In this document: positions 6,482 to 9,124 of the stretch, piece after piece
How positions within the stretch are numbered: the stretch's first letter is position 1
Layout of the letters: every line of letters begins with the position of its first letter
Assembly (NCBI GenBank): GCA_027064265.1
Contig: JAMOQA010000427.1
Coordinates: 1-9,124 of the forward strand
DNA: 9,124 nucleotides
Reading direction: 5' to 3'
Origin: Acidobacteriota bacterium
GTDB lineage: Bacteria > Acidobacteriota > Polarisedimenticolia > J045
The notes under the pieces: model-generated
What the model was told of the DNA's origin: nothing
Databases searched by the model: none
Seen by the model: the letters and a program-made list of their open reading frames with translations, nothing else
Position numbers and translations under genes: made by a program

Positions 6482-8298
6482 TGGGCAGGATCATCGGGAT
6501 CGACCTGGGGACGACCAACTCGGTCGTGGCCGTGATGGAAGGGGACCGGCCGGTGGTGATCCCCACCAAGGAGGGGAGCCACACCGTGCCGTCGATGGTC
6601 GCCTTCTCGCGGCGGGGGGAGCGCCTGGTCGGTTCCCTCGCCAAGCGCCAGGCCGCGACGAACCCGGAGGGCACCTTCTACGCGATCAAGCGCCTGATCG
6701 GGCGAAAGCGGTCGGATCCCGACGTCGAGCAGGCGGCGAAGCACGTGCCGTACCGGATCGTGGCGGCGGAGAACGGGGACGCCCACGTCGAGACCGGGGG
6801 GAAAGTGCTCAGCCCCCAGGAGGTTTCCGCGGCGATCCTCGCCCACCTCCGGGACCTGGCCGAGGACTACCTCGGGGAGAAGGTCGAGGACGCGGTGATC
6901 ACCGTCCCGGCGTACTTCGACGATGCCCAGCGGCAGGCGACGCGGGACGCCGGCAGGATCGCGGGCCTGAACGTCCTGCGGATCCTCAACGAGCCGACCG
7001 CCGCCGCCCTCGCCTACGGGCTCGCCGGGGACGAGGGAGAGAAGATCATCGCGATCTACGACCTCGGGGGCGGCACCTTCGACATCTCGATCCTGCGCCT
7101 TGCCGCGGGTGTCTTCGAGGTCCTGGCGACGGCGGGGGACACGTTCCTGGGCGGGGAGGACTTCGACCAGCAGATCATCCACTGGATGGCCGACATCTTC
7201 CGGCAGGAGACCGGCCTCGACCCGCTCCAGGACCGGCTCGCCCTGCAGCGCCTCAAGGAGGCCGCCGAGAAGGCGAAGATCGAGCTCTCCCGCGAGGAGG
7301 TCGCCGAGATCCAGCTTCCGTTCCTCGCCACGACGGAGAAGGGGCCGGTGCACTTCAACCGGACCCTCGACCGGGCGACCTTCGAGGACCTGGTCCGGGA
7401 CCTGGTCGAGCGCACCCGGAAGCCGTGCGAGGAGGCCCTGGAGATGGCGGGGATCACCGCCGACCAGGTGGCCGACGTGCTCCTCGTCGGGGGCCAGACC
7501 AGGACGCCGCTGGTCCAGCAGGTGGTGACCGGGATCTTCGGCCGGGAACCGAACCGGCAGGTCAACCCGGACGAGGTGGTCGCCCTCGGCGCCGCGATCC
7601 AGGCCGGGATCCTCCGGGGAGACGTCAAGGAGATCGTCCTGCTCGACGTGACCCCGCTGTCCCTCGGCGTCGAGGTCCGGGGGGACCGGTTCATCAAGAT
7701 GATCGAGCGGGGCTCCACGGTGCCCTGCCGCCGCACGCTGGTCTTCACGACGACGGCGGACAACCAGACCAAGGTCGAGATCCACGTGCTCCAGGGCGAG
7801 CGCGAGCTCGCCTCGGCGAACAAGAGCCTCGCGCGCTTCGAGCTGGTCGGGATCCCGCCCGCGCCCAGGGGGACCCCCCAGATCGAGGTCACGTTCGACA
7901 TCGACAGCAACGGGATCGTCTCCGTCTCGGCGAAGGACCGGGCGACCGGCCTCGAGCAGCAGGTGGTCGTGACGCCCACCTCCGGGCTCTCCCCCGAGGA
8001 GATCGAGCGGGCGATCTCGGAGGCCGAGGCGTACGCGGAGGAGGACCGGAAACGGATCGCCGCTGCCCGGAACCGGGCCCGGCTCGAGGGGCTTCTCGAG
8101 ACCAACGAGAAGACCTTCCAGGAGTTCGGCGACCTGCTGGCCGCGGAGAAGAAGGAGGAGATCCAGGCGGTCTTCTCCCGCTGCCGGGCTGCCCTCGCGG
8201 GGAACGACCCGGAGGAGGTCCGCCAGGCCCTCGACGCCCTGGGCGGGGTGGCGCGGCAGCTCGCGGAGGTCGCCCTGTACGATCCCGCCGCCCTCTGA
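6481..8298 (+). CDS. dnaK: Chaperone DnaK (Hsp70), without the usual C-terminal tail
   Basis: The 605-residue product has the full Hsp70 layout. The ATPase domain shows GIDLGTTNS (6-14), catalytic K70 in AIKRLIGRK, AVITVPAYF, NEPTAAALAYGL, YDLGGGTFDIS with T199, LGGEDFD and VGGQTRTP; K70 and T199 sit at the same numbers as in E. coli. The interdomain linker VLLDVTPL (386-393) follows, then the peptide-binding domain (FTTTADNQTKVEIHVLQGER, APRGTPQIEVTFDID) and the helical lid (from SGLSPEEI). It binds exposed hydrophobic peptides in an ATP cycle with DnaJ and GrpE. The protein ends at VARQLAEVALYDPAAL, just after the lid. The disordered tail of about 30 residues with the EEV-like end, present in most DnaKs, is missing; no frameshift explains this. 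GAGGAG (6467-6472) lies 8 nt before ATG, and the start overlaps the grpE stop by 1 nt. Confidence 0.98.
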   Translation: MGRIIGIDLGTTNSVVAVMEGDRPVVIPTKEGSHTVPSMVAFSRRGERLVGSLAKRQAATNPEGTFYAIKRLIGRKRSDPDVEQAAKHVPYRIVAAENGDAHVETGGKVLSPQEVSAAILAHLRDLAEDYLGEKVEDAVITVPAYFDDAQRQATRDAGRIAGLNVLRILNEPTAAALAYGLAGDEGEKIIAIYDLGGGTFDISILRLAAGVFEVLATAGDTFLGGEDFDQQIIHWMADIFRQETGLDPLQDRLALQRLKEAAEKAKIELSREEVAEIQLPFLATTEKGPVHFNRTLDRATFEDLVRDLVERTRKPCEEALEMAGITADQVADVLLVGGQTRTPLVQQVVTGIFGREPNRQVNPDEVVALGAAIQAGILRGDVKEIVLLDVTPLSLGVEVRGDRFIKMIERGSTVPCRRTLVFTTTADNQTKVEIHVLQGERELASANKSLARFELVGIPPAPRGTPQIEVTFDIDSNGIVSVSAKDRATGLEQQVVVTPTSGLSPEEIERAISEAEAYAEEDRKRIAAARNRARLEGLLETNEKTFQEFGDLLAAEKKEEIQAVFSRCRAALAGNDPEEVRQALDALGGVARQLAEVALYDPAAL

Positions 8299-8336
8299 TC
8301 TCCGTTCGGTGACCGTGGTGGGCGCGGCCCTGCCGA

Positions 8337-8360
8337 GGGGCTAGACTCACGCCCCGTGAG
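8337..8360 (+). promoter_or_regulatory. Overlapping alternative hairpins at the dnaJ start
   Basis: GGGGC (8337-8341) can pair with GCCCC (8351-8355) across a 9-nt loop, which hides the only purine-rich Shine-Dalgarno candidate (GAGGGG, 8335-8340). Alternatively CTCAC (8346-8350) can pair with GTGAG (8356-8360), which hides the GTG start itself. The two share the middle bases and cannot both form. TAGACT (8342-8347) inside the region resembles a -10 box lying 8 nt before GTG, so a leaderless dnaJ transcript is another reading; its -35 (TGGGCG, 8319-8324) is poor. All are weak on sequence alone. Confidence 0.3.
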
Positions 8361-9124
8361 CGGCAAGGACTACTACGCGATCCTCGGCGTCTCCCGGGAC
8401 GCGTCCCAGGAGGAGATCAAGCGGGCCTACCGGCGCCGCGCGCTCGAGCTGCACCCGGACCGCAACCCGGACCTCGAGGACGCCGAGGAACGGTTCAAGG
8501 AGCTGGCGGAAGCGTACGGGGTCCTCTCCGATCCCGAGAAGCGGGCCCGGTACGACCGGTTCGGTGCCGAGGGGCTCGACGGCCCGCCCGCGTTCGATCC
8601 CTCGATCTTCGAGGAGGTCTTCGGTTCCTTCGGCGGGGCGTTCGGTCTCGAGGACCTGTTCGAGCAGCTGTTCGGGGCCGGCATGGGCGGGGCGCGCCGC
8701 CGCGGCCGGCCCCGCCCCCGGCGGGGGAACGACCTCCGGACCAGCCTCGAGATCGAGTTCGAGGAAGCGGTCTTCGGCGCGGAGACCTCCGTCACGATCC
8801 GGCGCCGGGAGCCGTGCCCCGCCTGCGGAGGGTCGGGAGCGGCGCCGGGAGGGATCGTCACCTGCCGGACCTGCGGCGGACAGGGCCGGGTGATCGTGCG
8901 CACCGGGTTCCTGCAGATGGCCCACACGTGTCCCGCGTGCGGCGGCGAGGGCCGGGTCGTCCGGGAGCGGTGCCGGGAGTGCCGGGGACGGGGCCACGTC
9001 ACGGAGGAGCGCACGGTCCGCGTCGCGGTTCCCGCCGGCGTGGACGACGGGACCCGTCTCCGGGTCGCGGGCGAGGGAGAGCCGGGCAGCTCCGGCGGGC
9101 CCCCGGGGGACCTCTACATCGACA
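8356..9124 (+). CDS. dnaJ: Chaperone DnaJ (Hsp40), N-terminal part (3' end outside window)
   Basis: The open frame runs off the right edge with 256 residues visible. A J-domain (residues 5-68, DYYAILGVSRDAS) carries the HPD motif at 33-35, which stimulates DnaK ATPase. A Gly/Phe region (about 69-112) follows, then a basic patch (RRRGRPRPRR, 114-123) and the zinc-binding domain. The zinc domain has four intact CxxCxGxG modules with cysteine pairs 154/157, 170/173, 192/195 and 206/209, then the start of the C-terminal peptide-binding domain (VPAGVDDGTRLRVAGEGE). This is a class A DnaJ. The G/F region lacks the DIF repeats seen in E. coli; the closest is SIF (83-85). The start is GTG 8356, the only start codon between the in-frame dnaK stop (8296-8298) and the J-domain. 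It lies 57 nt after dnaK without a well-spaced Shine-Dalgarno. Confidence 0.96.
   Translation, partial: MSGKDYYAILGVSRDASQEEIKRAYRRRALELHPDRNPDLEDAEERFKELAEAYGVLSDPEKRARYDRFGAEGLDGPPAFDPSIFEEVFGSFGGAFGLEDLFEQLFGAGMGGARRRGRPRPRRGNDLRTSLEIEFEEAVFGAETSVTIRRREPCPACGGSGAAPGGIVTCRTCGGQGRVIVRTGFLQMAHTCPACGGEGRVVRERCRECRGRGHVTEERTVRVAVPAGVDDGTRLRVAGEGEPGSSGGPPGDLYID

Noticed and set aside
1..9124. CRISPR arrays, tRNA or rRNA genes, insertion sequences, phage or defence genes
   Set aside because: None were seen. The genes are housekeeping or envelope types with uniform base composition and no mobile-element signatures.

Overview
The window is a very GC-rich (about 70% by eye, not computed), densely packed, single-direction stretch of bacterial chromosome. 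All nine genes lie on the + strand. Apolipoprotein N-acyltransferase, a SPOR protein and an E. coli-type DnaK point to a diderm (Gram-negative) bacterium. The gene content would suit a deltaproteobacterial lineage (Myxococcota or Desulfobacterota) or Acidobacteriota, but the phylum cannot be fixed from the sequence alone.

Layout: (1) 1-1621 is a membrane-quality pair: the 3' part of an NfeD-type membrane serine protease, then a slipin (stomatin/SPFH) protein. (2) 1623-4683 is a tightly coupled run: a GAF-like/GGDEF nucleotide cyclase, a small membrane-anchored SPOR protein and Lnt, joined by a 1-nt gap, a GTGA overlap and an ATGA overlap. (3) 4676-5780 is prfB (release factor 2). It overlaps the end of lnt and carries the classic programmed +1 frameshift at an in-frame TGA near codon 24. 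(4) 5933-9124 is the Hsp70 chaperone set grpE-dnaK-dnaJ, with dnaJ cut by the window edge. A 152-nt gap rich in inverted repeats precedes it.

The most interesting observation is in the GGDEF protein. The catalytic GGDEF motif and the RxxD inhibitory site are intact, but the guanine-contacting Asp of the GHxxGD motif is Ser (S223). This substitution marks the 'Hypr' GGDEF enzymes that make 3',3'-cGAMP instead of only c-di-GMP. The gene is therefore a candidate cyclic AMP-GMP synthase, encoded beside envelope genes (SPOR, Lnt).

Other points of note: GrpE lacks most of its coiled-coil stalk and DnaK lacks its C-terminal tail. All eight visible termination codons are TGA, so all of these genes depend on RF2, which is itself encoded here and autoregulated by frameshifting. 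Overlapping, mutually exclusive hairpins lie just upstream of grpE and dnaJ.
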